Below, piece by piece: positions 11,401 to 26,400 of a stretch of 64,000 nucleotides of DNA (the first letter of the stretch is position 1; each line of letters begins with the position of its first letter). The position numbers were made by a program, and so were the translations under genes. The stretch is from Drosophila pseudoobscura (lineage: Eukaryota; Arthropoda; Insecta; Diptera; Drosophilidae): assembly GCF_009870125.1 (NCBI RefSeq), contig NC_046680.1, forward strand, positions 16,201,501-16,265,500, given 5' to 3'. Under the pieces are notes generated by a model. The model was given only the letters and a program-made list of their open reading frames with translations, did not search any database and was not told the DNA's origin.

Positions 11401-14400
11401 TAATTCAATAAGTAACAGAGAATAATTAAGGATCAGAGATAGACAGAGAGCCAGAGTGGGCGTAAGAGAGGGACAACACCCCTGAGGAGGGGGCTGTACT
11501 TACGGCTGTTCGCCAGACTGGAGCCCCCGTTTGTGGTAATTTGATTCTGGTAGTTGGTGCTGTTGATGCTGGCGTTGTTCAGCTTGTTAACCGGCGACTG
11601 CACTGGACTCGACGTCTTGATGGCATTGCCTGTGTGCGAGCGGAGAGTAGGGGGGGAGTCAGAGGAATCAGCATCAGCCATGTGACGGCGGCTATATGTA
11701 CACACTCGTATGTACAGTACAACTTACTTGTCTGTTTGCGGAGCGTGTTAGAGCCGCGCTGCGATTCTGTGGCCAGTTTGTCAACAATCGCCTCCAGCTC
11801 CGAGTATATCTGGAGAGGTACAACAGAGAGATTTAAGTGCTTTTCTGCAATTCTATTGGCTCCGGGGCGCACCTTGGACGTTTCGTTGTGGAAGACCTGC
11901 TCGGTGGCGAAGAGCGTCTGCAAGTTGGTCACCAGAAACAGTATTCTCGAGTCGTACAGGGCGGGCAGCTCGTCGTGCAGTTCCGTGTTGAGGATCTCGT
12001 AGGTGCGTCGGGCCTCCTCCAGCTGTTCGCGTCCCTTGGTCAGCTAAATGAACAGAATGTTAGCCAAGAGCCAAGAGCCAAGAGCACGGATCACAGGATC
12101 ACTCTCTACCCACCTTGACGTCGTCTTTGCGTTTGTTGGCATTGGCCTGGAGATTTTGGAACGAATGGCGCTGGCCATCGTAGTCAATCAGCTTTCGGTT
12201 GCGCTTCTCAACTTTTTTCTGCAGCAATACAAGCAATACATTAGCATAAACATTAGTATGGTCTCCTTCCTTTGGCTGAGAAATCTTCGCCAGGGCTTGC
12301 CTTCATTTCGGGAAATTGTCCGGTGTATGTATTGAGTGGTATGAGCACTTGGTCCCCCAGTTTATGTGCAAAGTCCGCCCACAAGCTGTCCGAGGCGCCA
12401 GTCTGTGCTTGCAGGGCTTCGTAGCCGCTCCACTGTGGCTCGTAGATCTCGCACACGGCATCCATCAGGGACTTGGAGGCGGTTTGTGCAGCTGTCGGAA
12501 CAGATAAGATACAAGATTATTGAACAACACAGATTCTGACAGGCCATGTAATGTGCCTTACCGCGAACACATCTTATATAATTGTTGAATTCCTTCTGTA
12601 ATCTGTTGGCGCTCATTTGTTGGCGATTGAAGTTGTTCAAGTGGTCGTCGAAGATTTCATCTGCAGTCCGATCCACTTTTCCCAAGTTTTGTAGAATCTG
12701 TAACAAGGGATTACAAGAGATATTTGTGAGAAGAGTTTCAAAATTACAAGGGAAAGGCTTTGTTTTTCGTTGAAAACTAAGTAAAGAAATTCCACCACTT
12801 ATCAAGCAGTTTACGGTACGGAAGAAAAGCAGGGAACAGTTATGTAAAGCGGTACCGATAAGCATGGGATAATTATGAAAAGCAGTGCTGCTAAGCAGTT
12901 AATTCAAATTTGAATATAAATTCGTGCTCCTTTATCATTTTTTGCGCAAATTTTTTTTTTTCGCTGTCTACGTTTCTGTTGGAATTTTTGAATTGGAAAT
13001 GATATGCCAGTTTCTATAGACTGTGGAGGAGGAGGAGCAAGGCCGTTCTGCAGATCAAAATACCAATCGACAGAGATGTGGGCAGGACCCAACAACTTTT
13101 AGCTCGGCTTTAACCAAGTAAAGTGAATGAGAATTCGAGCAGCACAATGGCCCAAAGTGTATAAATAAATGCACATTATTTGGCAATCGTTGGGTTTTTG
13201 TTTTCAGGCTCATTCTCTTGTACTTTGGGGATGTGAGAAAATAGAAAAAATTCGCTAAATCTGTTGGCACTTGCCGATTTGCTTTGCGTATCTGAATATC
13301 TGGCTTATCTACGGCCCAAGTCTGTCCGCCTGGTGTCCAAAGGCGGCCTGTCATCGCCATTTGGGTTAAGAACCTACATTTTTATGAATGTAGTTTTCGC
13401 CTGAACTCTCCGGACTGGCAGCCTCCGGTCAATTTGTGGCACTTATCCATGGCATGGCATGGCCCCTGTTAATGGCATTTCGACGAGCAATTAAAAAACA
13501 CCAACCAAAAAAAAAAAAACCAGAACGGAAAACTGTGTGAAAACAGAAACGAGTGGTGAGTGGTGAGTGGGGGGATATGCTAGCTGGGGCAATGGAATGC
13601 CTATAGAAGTTGACACAGCCTTGTAACAGTTTTCTCTGTCATTACAGCATCGCCCACGCTGCCAGCAACAGAGACGGATGGAGAGATACAGGGTGATAAA
13701 CAGAGAGTGTGAGAGAGAGAGATGGGCACAGTGTCACGCCTGGCCATCTGTGCGTATAGGCAATGAATAACCAAATGAGATACACCCGAGCGATAAGCAG
13801 CCAGAACAAAAAACGCTCTATTTGCGAAGATCCAACAAATGTGGCCAAATATTTGTGGCCAGAGGAGCAGGCCCTATCTAAGCTGGCCCCCCAACAGATA
13901 ACACAGTTGGCTAATTGAATTTGGCGCAACGCTCAGCCACGAAAAGACAGAAAGAGAGAGAGAAAGAGAGAGACAATTAGCTACTTCCCATATCGTACTT
14001 TGTGCGCATATATATGTACATATAGAGAGACTACATATGTAGAGACTAAACTCGTATGATTTATAAATATTCGCGAGCCACAAGTGACTCGGAAGGGAAC
14101 TTCCTCTGGGGCCGGGTGGGAGGTAAGTTCGGTTTGTTGACCACTCGCTTAAGCCCCGTTATGCGGTATGAATGATTGTCGAATGAGTCGCGCCATGTGG
14201 CCCGCATACGGAATTGGCCAAGACGGTAGCCAAGGCCTGAAGACCATGGAATGCCCTTACCGCACGTACATATCTTATCTATCATTTCCCATTTTGAATT
14301 ACATTTGGGCAAAAAATGGTTTAGTATGGTTGACAGACGCTTGAAAAAGTATATTCATCAAAATCAGAACTAGACCTGAGGATTTGTGGGGGAAGGAAAG

Positions 14401-17400
14401 CGGTTAAAGGAAATTCTAGCCACGGGATAAAATGGGGTAAACATCAATAATTCTATTAATTATAAAAATAATAATGTATTTTGACTGCTTGTAGTTCTTC
14501 TCGTGCATACAGCAGAGTTTTGACACTTCGAACACTGCTTACAGTTAACAGCTTAACTGCTTACACTGCTTAAGCTTACAGCTCTAATGGTGTATCTCTG
14601 TACTTCCTCTCCTCCCCACCACCTGACCTAACAGTCAAAATACTTCTTGGCGGCACAAGAGTATCCACACACATATTTCAAGCAAGTGCAGCTCCACCCG
14701 TTTGGACCTTTTATGGCCAACACAAACTCAGCCACTGGCACACACACACACACAGCTGTACCGATGGCTCTGGGCTTAAGCAACAAACTTGTTGCCGTCA
14801 CAAGAGATTTTAATGACCATTTTTGTAATTGAAACCAAACGGTCTCTCTTCTGTCGTCCGCAATCTCTGGTTAAGGCTTTTATTTACTTCACTTCCTTAA
14901 TTGGTTCGATCTCTGTAACTGCAGTGTGAGTGTGAGTGTGAGTGCGAGTGTGAGTGTGAGTGTGAGTGTGAGTGTGAGTGCGAGTGTGAGGGCAAGTGGA
15001 GACGAGAGACCCCTGTGTGGGTGTCTGTGTGGGTTATCCAATGATCCAATGCAGAGCCATACGCCATATTATCAATAAAAAGTTAATATCATTATTGGAT
15101 ATTCATGCGGGGCGGCCCTGGCTGTTGCCAAGGCGCGGGATCTTATCAGAGGAGCGGAGACCACAGCGCTACCACAAGGACAGTTGTCCGTCGGCCGACC
15201 ACTTCCGTTTTCTTCTATTTTGTATTTGTTCTCACTTTTTTTTGGGGCAACTCGGCCATGTGTAATGTCTGTCGCAGTTTGCGTCACCGAATTCTATATC
15301 TATATACGATATATGTATGAGGAGAGGGGCAAAGAGGGGACAAGGTATGTCTATATGTGTAGAACGAACGGCTGTCTGCCTTTTGCATATTTTGTCATTT
15401 ATTTAAAAACCGACTTCGCTCTTCCCCAACCAATCGCTCCCCCACGCTCTCGCTCTCTCTCTGGATCTTTTCTCTTTCTCTGTTGCCAAAAATCATGGAT
15501 CTATATATAACATGTGTGTATTTGTAGGTGCAATACATATTCCACATACTTTTAGAACCACAGATGACAGCATGTGCGTAGAGGCTGCTGTCCAGAGGGG
15601 ACTCTTTCGATTGGGAAATGTCAAGCCAGAGAAGGTTGGAAAAGCCATAAATCCATAAAGCCAAATCATTTGATTGAGTTGGCAGCCCCCTCCGTCTGTG
15701 GCCAAGCGTGGGCTAAGCTTTTGGTCTCTTCGCAGACACCAGTCGTCTTGCCACAGCCACGGGTCGGAGGCGACCTCGGAAAGAGTGAAATGAAAAATCT
15801 CTGGTTTTGGTTATGCTGCAGAAATGGGCGTAGGAGCGATGACAACATCGCACAGCTGTCTGTGCAGCGGCTCGAATGGAGGAGCAAACTCCGTTCGGGG
15901 GAATCGACATCGACTGCAATTTAATGAAATGAAACGGAACGCTCAGCCAAGTGCAAACAAATGAAAAGTGTACAAGGGGGATAGGGGGTAAGGGGGTAGG
16001 GGGGTAGGGGAGTAGGGGGGCAGGGGGCTTTGGCCATAAGCAGACGTTGGCCCAGTTTTGCCAAGAATGCTACACAGCACAGACAGTGGCTGGCAGGCTG
16101 GCAGGCAGGCAGCACGTTGCAAGAGAATCACAAATTCATGTGCAACGTACAGCGTGCAACAAGTCACAATGCCAGAGCTCGAACTGAGGAATACCTCTTG
16201 ATCATTCATTCACTTCTTAGGGCTTTCAATCGGTTATATGTATGAAGCTTCTTCCATTCATTCATTCATTCATCGCTCAATTCATTCACATTCTCTGCTC
16301 TTTTATTGCATTTCTAGATTATTTCTTTTCGTTATACCTTCCATGACTCTGCCGAATCGAATGAGGGATCCATTTTGCTCCTGCATTGCTCCGTCTTTCT
16401 TTATTCAATCCATCCTTTCTTCCTTTCTCCCTGTGGAGTTCCCATTCTCTTGCCTCCCCTGGAAGCTGCAGAGCTACAGAAATGAATGGGAATGGGCTTG
16501 AAACAAGCAAAAGGGTGCACACATCCGCCTATAAATATGTATTTGGGTACACATACCATATCTCTGTACATTGTCCACTTAAGCCAAGAACAAATACAAC
16601 AGACAATGAAAAATAAAGTAGAAAAAAGAATCACACAAGAGAAAAACTTGTAGAAATTGGCATGAATAATGGGCACTGCCGCCGCCGCCGCCGCCGGCTA
16701 AAAATCTAGCGAAAGACAGAGAGAGAGAGAGCTAGAGAAATGTGGAAATGTGCCATGACACAGACTGTTGAGAGGGGCAGGGATGGGTAGGGGCGGGGAG
16801 GGAATAGAAGGGCGGTCAGAGGGGCAAAGACTTTTTAGCCGGTCCGGTTGGGTCCGGGCCGGGCCGGGCCGGGCCAAGCTGTGGCCTCTCTCTCTCTCTC
16901 TCTATCTATCTTCTCTCTCCCCAGTGTCTAGTTTAATGACATGCCATTGCATCTATGTATCTGTGCATGCGTGTTTCTGTATCTGTATCTGTATCTGTGT
17001 GCGGGCTAACCTATTACCACAAAAGTACATTTTTCTTTGCATTATTATTATTATTATTTTGTAGTCCCCCAACTTGTTGCCCCGTTTTGCTCTTAGCGGT
17101 GCTCATTGAGTCGATCATGATGACAGCAAGAAATTATCATTGCTCTGGAGCCGCAAACCGGTTCTACACCTTGCCCACAGACTCCGGAACCCACAGAGAC
17201 CCCAGAGAGAGACACCGGAGAGAGACCCCACCTACAGTCAAGTGTCATGTGACAGCAATGGCTACAGAAACAGCAGACAGCAGACACCAACAGGCCACAG
17301 ATCTCTGGATCTCGCATATCGTTATGTTAATTGTCATTAATAATCATTTCATGAGACTTTTTAGAGTCGCTTTTGAACTGGAGTTGAAATGGAAATTGGA

Positions 17401-20400
17401 AATTGGAATTCCATTTCGATCGGGGAGTCGATTGCATAAGAGATCGATAAGCGATATATTAATGCATTATCCCCCTCCCGCGCCCCCCGCGCCCCTTTTT
17501 GCATAATCTCTTTTCAACTCTGTTCCTCCTTCTGCGCCTTCTTCTTCGCCTATTTAGCGGCCTGCCTTTTCGGCTACTTTCTTTGAGTGGAAAGTGAAAC
17601 TCGTTTGTAGAAAGTTCGAATCAAACATGCAGCGGACTACAGACTACATAAGTAGAAGAAACCGAAGACGGGAGCCAAAGAAAAACAAATATTTATCCCA
17701 CACACATGCATCTGTAGGATGTATCTACATATATTGTATATCTAAGATGTTTTCTACAGCAGGCCTGAATGCCGTCATGTGAGGAGGGCTGGCAATTAGC
17801 GCATTCGAAATTTCGCTAGATTCTAGCCAAAAGTCGCAGTCGTGGGGCAGAGAAATCAATCCCAAAAACCAGTTTATGGAATTCTTTTTAATCCGAATGG
17901 AGCACCATTTCCCATGTCTACTTCTTGGTGCATTAAAACGGAATTCGAATGGCATTCGTCGGGTTCATACCCATTCCAACCCATCCCATCCGGTGGCACT
18001 TTCGTTTTGGCACTGCAGTGCCTCTGCCACTGAATGGAAAACCCAACCCAACCCAAGCCCAGGCCAAAACATTTACTCTGCTCTCTTTGTTATTCATAGG
18101 AATAAATAGAAAACAAATTCCAATACGAGTGGCAACGGCCAACAAATGCAGTAGAGTATATTGGTCCCCTGAGTAATCGAAATATACTCTCAGATCAGAT
18201 CCAAGTTCTCTCTAGAGTCTGGCAAATCCAGGAGATACGTAGAGTGCCTTCAGGATTCCCTTTTAGATCCGATTATGCAAACTCGCTGATGCCAGATGCA
18301 ATCATCGAGGAGACAGGCTTTCCTTTATATATTTTTATTCCGCATTATAAATATTACTGATGAAAAAAAATCACTTCCGTCGAGCACGCATCTGGCAACG
18401 GATACATGTACCTATAGGTATATGCATGTATCTGCGGCTCCGACTACGTCCAGTTGTGTATCTCGTAGATGCTCTTTTCTAGCTCTGCTCGGAAGCCGAG
18501 CCGAACAATTGTTGTCGTTTCAGCAGCTTTTGAGATTATTGCATGGCGACACGGGTTTTTTATTGTGGTTGCGAATTGTTTTTAAGCGCTTTTTTGCTGG
18601 ATTGTACCTGTGTGTTTGGTGTGCGAGAGTATCTGTGTGGGGCTTATTATCTGCTTATGTAATTTTGAGAATTTTATTCATCGCTTCGGCGGGGGAATTT
18701 CTCATTGAGCGGATCACGTCTTCCAAAGTTTAGTTTTTTGCTCAAATCACGGAGCTACACTGCCTATATATCTAGTATCTGGTGTATGTATCTAAATGGA
18801 TATTAAGTAAATGAATCAACAAAAGGCTATCTACAGAATGCTACGTTCTAGACAGAATAAATCATTCCCCAGATATTTGTGGGATTCTCAGAACGAAACT
18901 CCACAGCAGAGATGATTGTTCAGCCAAAAAATGTGTACATATTATCTCGAAGATTGCGTTCCTACCTTCTAGTTTGTGCCAGATCATTATGCCTTTTTTT
19001 GGGTTATATAAAGTCTGTGGGGCCGTTGTATTATATCCATGCTAATCAATCACAAGCTATTGAGAATGTTCTCGTAAGTCGAAAATGTTCGTAAATGCGG
19101 TCAAGTCATGAGCTCATACTTAGCACTAGCCAGAGTATCTACGCCGCCCGTAGTTACAATAGTATCTGTATCTGTATCTGTATCCCTCGTTTAGCATTCA
19201 AGCGCAAAGTGAACTCATTCAAGTGTTTGCCACTTGTTTGAGATCAATCAACAAAGATTGAAGACCCAGAGCAGGCACGTGATTTGCATGGAAAGCCATA
19301 GACCACGGATAGCCAAAAAAAAAAGCAGAGTAGAAACCCTGAAAGCACTGTAGTTTATGGCACGTGACGAATCGCATGAAATAATGTCCAGACCGCACGC
19401 ATTGGCCAATCAGTAAACAGATCGTTAACAGATCTCAGTCACAAAAAGCCCACTCGGCCATGGAAAATGGGTCAAGAGCAGCGTGGAAAACCACTGGAAA
19501 CTCCTCAAATGCTTGGGTGGCGATGAACTATTCCATTGGTACGACGTGTACTTTGTTTTCGGAGCCTCTCTCTTTTGCAGGGGGACGCACAGGTGCGTCT
19601 CGAGTCGAGCATCAATTTGGTGGTCGTTAGGGGGGGGGCCAATGGTTTTAAGCACTTTTCGCAGCTTATCGTTTGCAGCGTTTGGCAAATCATTGAAGTG
19701 ATAATGGTCATTGCATAACATGTCCCCCGCTCCAATCGGAGGGCTGTGATAATGAAAGACGGGGAGAGAGGGGTACATACATACACATGTACGTGTGTGT
19801 GTCTGTGTGTGTTCCATTACAGGGAAAACATGAACAGAAGACGGAATGTGGACGGAGTGCTTATCAGTCGGAATGAATTCCTTATACCGTAATAAGCAAA
19901 TCTAAATGATAAGGGAATGAGTACGGTTTCCGCAATCAAATTGAAATATAACGTATACGTCATGTCGGCACAGCCTAAAATTAGCCCTAGGATCGTGAAA
20001 ACATGGAAACTCGCTTTATTTTTTCTCTCTGCCCCGCCAGGTCCCCCTCCCCACCAGGACGGACACGCATCGCCGGAGATTGGCAATATTTGCAGCACTC
20101 CCCGCCACTCCATCTCTGTATCTGTATCTTTCCTCGATTTCGCAATGGATTCCTCGATTTCGCAATGGATTCCTCGATTTCGTACGAGTATGCGCGAGTC
20201 AGTGAACTGCTTTTAATTACAAATCCATGCCGGCGTCACAGAAAAATATATGTATGTATATTTACAAAACGAACAGCATCGGGGATTTTCCAGTTGATCG
20301 ATGCCCCAAACGGTTTGCAGCCAATTGGAATTCCACCGAGGGATTGCAGCTGAGGAAACTGCACCTGGCTACGCACTGAACCAGAATGCGAGCCAAGACG

Positions 20401-23400
20401 TGGAAAAGCCACCTGCGAAAAACACGATTATTGCCACACGCACAAGCAGTGCAAAACAGTGCAAAAGAGAATGCCCGAGAATCCAAGCACAAATCACATG
20501 TCGTGTGCATGACTCTTGTTTGTTGTTTCTGGGTTCTGGGCTCTGGGCCGCTGGATAGGTGGATAGATTTCGGGGGTTTCGGAACATCCATCCTGTGCCG
20601 CTTCCATCATGCATAGATTGGTCTACCCACCACTCTCCTGCCCACCCCAATTGTTTGCATTTCCATTGGTTCGATCTGTGCTATTTTCATGGGAATTGCT
20701 GCGCCTAATGCACAATCAATTGCCCCGAAATGGCGTACAAAGATTAAAGATTCGATCCCGAAAGGTGCACAGCATTTAAGACGTAAAGTGCCACATGGCC
20801 GCAGTAACCACAGAAACCACTTGAGCGAGCGCCGCGTTGCACAAATTATGCAACTGACATTGAAAAAGTCAAACAGAGATAGGTCTTGCCTCTGGCCCCC
20901 CATTTGTGGCGTGTAAATCTCATTGAAATTAACTACTTGCCAGCCCACCAACCCACCAGCCCCCCTCCACCCCTCTCTCCCTCCCGCCCTGGGCATTGCA
21001 TAAAGCGTCGCCGGGGCAAAGCTGAGGGGCAAAATTGCTCATAACCTCGATATAAGTGGAGGGAAATCATCTGCGAAAGCCTTTGCTTTGCGGCTTTGGA
21101 GCGGGCGCTGCCACCCGACGCTAACGAGCAGGGGGGAGGGGAGTGCACTGCACCGGTAGGTGCAGTATGGGGCATCCAACAGCATCCAACAGCATCCAAC
21201 AATTGTCCCTGATTGGGCAATAACAGCAGCAGAAAGATCGAGCCACAAAAAAACGTGAAGGTTGCCAAACAAGCGGCACAATTGCACGAGTACTCGAGTA
21301 CACCCCCTCCCCCTACCGCCCTCCCCCCCGTTTCGGCTGCTGGCTGAAAGATGAAATGTGCTGCAGGTGGCACAGAGCAGCCCCCTCGTTCATCCGATGC
21401 AAATTTTGAACTATGCTAATTCCTATGCTAATAGCCAGTGGAGCGTAACAGGCGCACAGTGAAATCAGAATGAACCAAATAGAGGAGAAAAGAACCAAAA
21501 GAAGCTCCTGCCACCGAATCTGCAGATACACTTTTTCAAATTGTGGCCCAAGATGATGCATGCCCTCAATGAACCGAAGCATCGGCAGCATCGAAACACA
21601 TCCTATGTACTATATAGGAGGAGATCCCAATAACTGGGGGGAGCTTAGACTACAGGCATCTTCTACGGGGGTGCCATAAGGCCTTGTATGGTAATAGTAA
21701 TAATATCAACAATAGACGATGCAGAAATCAACGAATTCTAACGAAGAGAAAGGCGATCATCCATTCTGGAAAAATTCTGTTCCGTAAACTCTTTATACTT
21801 CATACTTCATTCGCTCTCGAACCACTTTTGGTTCCCTCGCCCTGTATAACTATTTGTTGTATATGAAAACGGATTAATTTATCTGATAAAATTCAACAAT
21901 CTTTACGTAACATTAGCCTCCGTTTTGGTTTTTGGAGAAGTCCGTTTAAAAGAAAGTTTTCCAGCGATTCAATTAGGGGGCATAGGTGTCCAGGGGGGAG
22001 GAGTTGACTGGCATTTGCATTCCAGCGAGTATCTAAATTTAAATATTATATGCATAAATTATAATTAACGAGTGCTGATTGCGTAAGCTGAAGCGCAGTT
22101 TAAGCGCGAAACCAGTTTTCTATCCACCTAAAACAACAGCTAAAAAAAGGTAATAAAATAAGTCAACACTTTCGTGGGGTGCGGGGCCGGGGACAGGCTG
22201 TTCCCATGCCCCGAGAGCGGGGATATTTGTTGTATTTTTTGCTGCAGTTCAAAGTAGAGCAACAACAGATCGCGTGTGCAGTCCTCTGCATCAGTTTGGG
22301 GATCTGTTTTCAGATCTATGTAGGTTCGGGACTGGGACTGGGTCTGGGACTGGGTCTGGGACTGGGACTGCGACTGCATCTTTTGTTCTGGCCGAGTTTT
22401 CTCTTTGCCCGTCCTGCCGCACTTCCGCATGCAAACAATGCCCCGAATCTGATACCATGACACACTGGGGACCCCGCCTGGAGATGAGATGAGCTGCTCA
22501 TGTCTCATCCACTCAAGTAGAGCCGAAACAGGTGCATGCAAACACTGTTCTCCCAGAGAACAGAGCACAGAGCACAGAGAACAGGTATCTCGTGCCTCAT
22601 ATTCGTGTTCACAGAGGAGCAGAAATCATGAATAACCATCAGTCGAATCGAATAATAATCCACTCCGCCCAAAGAAACCCTCCAAATGTGGGATGCTGGA
22701 AAATCGCTGAGGTTCTCTGGCATCTTTCCTTAAGTTATGTATGTACATATGTATATCCCCACAAGACATAAACACTAGCAATTCGTAGATTTACAAATTT
22801 ACTCGAGTATCCCAAGCATGGGCTTTCCGAGGAGTACCCCACACTCCACTGGGCCGATTCCACAAGGTGAATCCCATTCATTTGCCGTGTGAATGTTTTG
22901 TTCGAATTCTGATTAGCAAATCGTGTGCCCCGCGAGTGTGCTGCGAATGTGTCGAGTGAGTGAGCTAATAAAAAGATACAAAAATTACCTATACGTTCCA
23001 TTGCTGTATTGGTGTATCAGTGCTTTCGGTATGGGGGTTTGGGGCGTTCGTGTGGACTCTAGTCATCGACATCGACAGAATAATTGACCTTGCGCATTTT
23101 CACGCGCCTCACGCGCCTCACACTGACACAGAAATTTACCAAAAGTTTGCTTTCGTTTCTCCGTTTGGGATTAAACAACAAACTGGAAGCCTAAAATAGA
23201 TCAGAACTTGCAAAAGGTGAAAGAGGGTCAAGGAGGTCGCTGCCGGGGTTCGTTCTACAGACTACAGACTACAGTTCGTTCTTGAACTTCACACCCAATG
23301 GAGTGTCGTCCACTCTCTTCGCTCTCTCTCCCTCTCACCCTCTCACCCTCTCTCTCTCTCTGCACAATTGTGCATTAATGAAGCAATGTCTCGAGCTAAA

Positions 23401-26400
23401 GTGAAGTAATTCCAATTGTTATACAATCGAAAGTGACATAAAAGACATAATGCTTCGCTCTTCACTTTCATAGCCTGTCTGGCTCTTGGTAATTTCAATA
23501 ATTGAACACTTTTTTATGTTTGTAATAAGCTTTGAATTGATTTCGCAATCGCATTATTACTATACGTATCTCTTTAGCTGTATCTGCATCTGCATCTGTA
23601 TCTGTGCCTTTGTGCCGCTTGCATTGGGTCGTCTGCTCTCTGCTCTCTGCTCGATTGAATAAAGCTTAGTAAGCGATCTCTGTGTGTTGTACGCCCCTCT
23701 TTTCGGAGTGGCTCAGTATCGGGGCGTAGACCGCACTGATAATTATTCGCGCCCCAACAAAAGACCCGGCCCCGACCCCAGCCCCAGCCCCAGCCCCAGC
23801 CCCAGCCCCGGGTTCCCAAATTGTTTATCTGAAACTTTAGAGCTTCTCTTCGCAGGCTCAAAGTGCAGTGTCAGGTGTGTTATTTTTTTCCCCTTTTTTT
23901 GTTGCATTTTCCTCTTGAAGTCTGCCGCAAAATACGAGTATTTCCACGTATTGCCAATTTTTATTATTTTTCTGAGAATCTTTGCGGTTTAGAATTACGC
24001 AGACGTATTATTGGTTTTCAAATACCATAATTACTCGGAATCAACAAAAACAGAGTTCCAACTGCCTCATAATTCATAGAGAGAAGAATTATACTGCTTA
24101 TAGGATTTATGTACTGCTTAATTCATGCAAATTTATTCACACTGATGACACAAGCAGTGCCTCTCTATCTTTCGGAATAAATGCACTGCTTAACACACTA
24201 GACTCGTATACATACATATATGTATGTATATGTAGGTCAGCATCTGCAAAGAATCAGCCTGTCTCATAGAACAGACAGGAATATTGCTCGCAGGATTCTC
24301 ACAACTAAAAAAATATAACGATATTAAATAGCTTAAGAATATCTTTAGTCCAACATTGTATGCATATGTACATATGTACCGCTTGTTCTCTGTTCGACTG
24401 CTTGCAGGATTTATTCACTGCTTGACAACTGCAAACCAAAAATTCCGATAATCTAACGGATATTTTAAAATTCATAACGATATTTAACTAAAATGTTTCA
24501 AATTTTTGCTGGCCCAAATTCTATATTTATCTGCAAGAATTCCACTAATTGCAAGTTAACAACGAAATTCGCATTGAAATGAGATGTGTATAAATAAAGC
24601 AGGCGAAACAAATGACATTTAGTGGGGAATGCAACAAGAAGTTCAACAAGCAAGAGGCAAGTTTGAGTTTCTTTCTGCATGCGATCGGAACGTACGGAAC
24701 GGATCGAAGATGCCAATAAAATGTCAATCGGAGAGACCAGAGATTCGGCTAAAGAACGGGGAGGGGAAACTGAGAACGAAAGAGCAATTTTTGGCAGCTG
24801 TTCCGTGCGGTGCCGCTTAAAAATAGCCAAAGAGCGAGGCGAGCTATTGCTAAAGCTAGAGCAGTGCGGGCGAAATGTTGTGTTGTTTCATTTGTCTTTT
24901 TGCAAAATAGAAAAACTAAAGAAAAGTATGTATAGAGTTATAAAACAAAAGCCAAAACACACACCCCACACACACACACACACACAGGAAAAGAGTGCGG
25001 CGTCTATTTAAAGATTGACTGCCAGGAAAAGCGACATTTTCACGCGTCTGGGATGGTGACGGTGACGGTGCTGGTGCTGGTGCTGGTGCCGGGGAAAAGC
25101 CAACAGTTGTTGGGGCATGGCATCCAAACGCACCTCACATAAAAATCTATCTAGGCATCGCCATTTTTAAGTGTGTGTTTGTGTGTCTGTGCTTGACAAG
25201 TTTTCTCTGAAACAATTTTCGTGCTCATCTCGATGTGAAAAATCACATGAAATTTTCCGAAAATTGAGCACAACACCATGCGAAATAATAGAGCAGCGGC
25301 GGCCCAGAGAACGAGATATTTGTTTTAAAAATAATTTCCCATTTGAGCGTAAATTATGAAATTTTACTAAAAGGAAATGGTACGGTACGCCTGCTGCAGC
25401 ACAGAGAATCAAGTGTATTTATTCGATTGTCATCAACTTTAAAAGGAGAAAGAGAGAGAGAGAGGGAGAAATCTAAATCGGTTACTTTAAAAATATCTCT
25501 ATTCTCAAGATGACATTTAGCTGGGGAATGTTTCGGTTCCAAGTTTAATGACCAACACGAGCCATCCATCGCAGCGGCAGCAGATCGCATCCCAAAGAAA
25601 AAAGAGCACACAGAAAGAGCGGACAGAAGAGAGAAGAAGCAGAGGAAATATCAACGAACTTTGAAGATCCATCCACTCTAAATGCCAGCTCTCGCACAGA
25701 CACATCCGTAGAGCAGAGCAGCATTTCTCAGCGCTAGATTACAACATTTTTCAGACCCCAGACCCCAAACCCCAGACCACAATTCCAAACCCGAACACGA
25801 ACCCAAACCCAAACCTCTCTGGACTCTGGCTGCCGCTGTGGAACTGTGGAATGCGCTGGCATCTACTCTACTCGTAAACTTGTTTGGCAAAAACCCATCG
25901 AGTGGGTCAGCTTTTACACATTGTTTGGGCTCCTCTGTCTCCACTGTTTTTCCTCTACTTTTTATTGACATTTCGCTGGATCGAACGAACCGAACCAAAC
26001 CGAACCGAACACAACCCAACCTCCACGAAACGAAAATAATAATAACAAAAACTACAAAAACTTTCACTTGTACGCATCTGCGGGTAAGATGAAACAGAGT
26101 CCAGTCCAGAGGCAGTAAAGTAACAGCGCAACAATCGCATCGCATCGCATCTCATGAATGGATTCGATTGGATGGGATGGGATGGGATTGGATTGGATTG
26201 TATTGGAAGGGAGTACTTAAGATGAACATCATCAGAGAACTGGAATCGGATATTAAACGGATTGGATTGGATTGGGTCCCACGACAGGTGTCTCCCAGCT
26301 ACAGTGAAAGCAGGTCCCAGTACTACGTGTATTAGAAGGGATTACCGCTTTGGAGAGGTGTTTTCCTAATTTCTTTTGGCAGAGATCTAAATAGAATGAC

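Noticed and set aside
14925-14992. Array of GTGAGT as multiple splice donors
   Set aside because: It reads as a donor only on the plus strand, while the surrounding gene is transcribed from the minus strand. It is a plain microsatellite.
20607-21373. 140-residue minus-strand frames in Amph intron 1 as a nested gene
   Set aside because: Composition follows C/T- and G-rich simple sequence, no domain is visible, and the two frames overlap in different phases.
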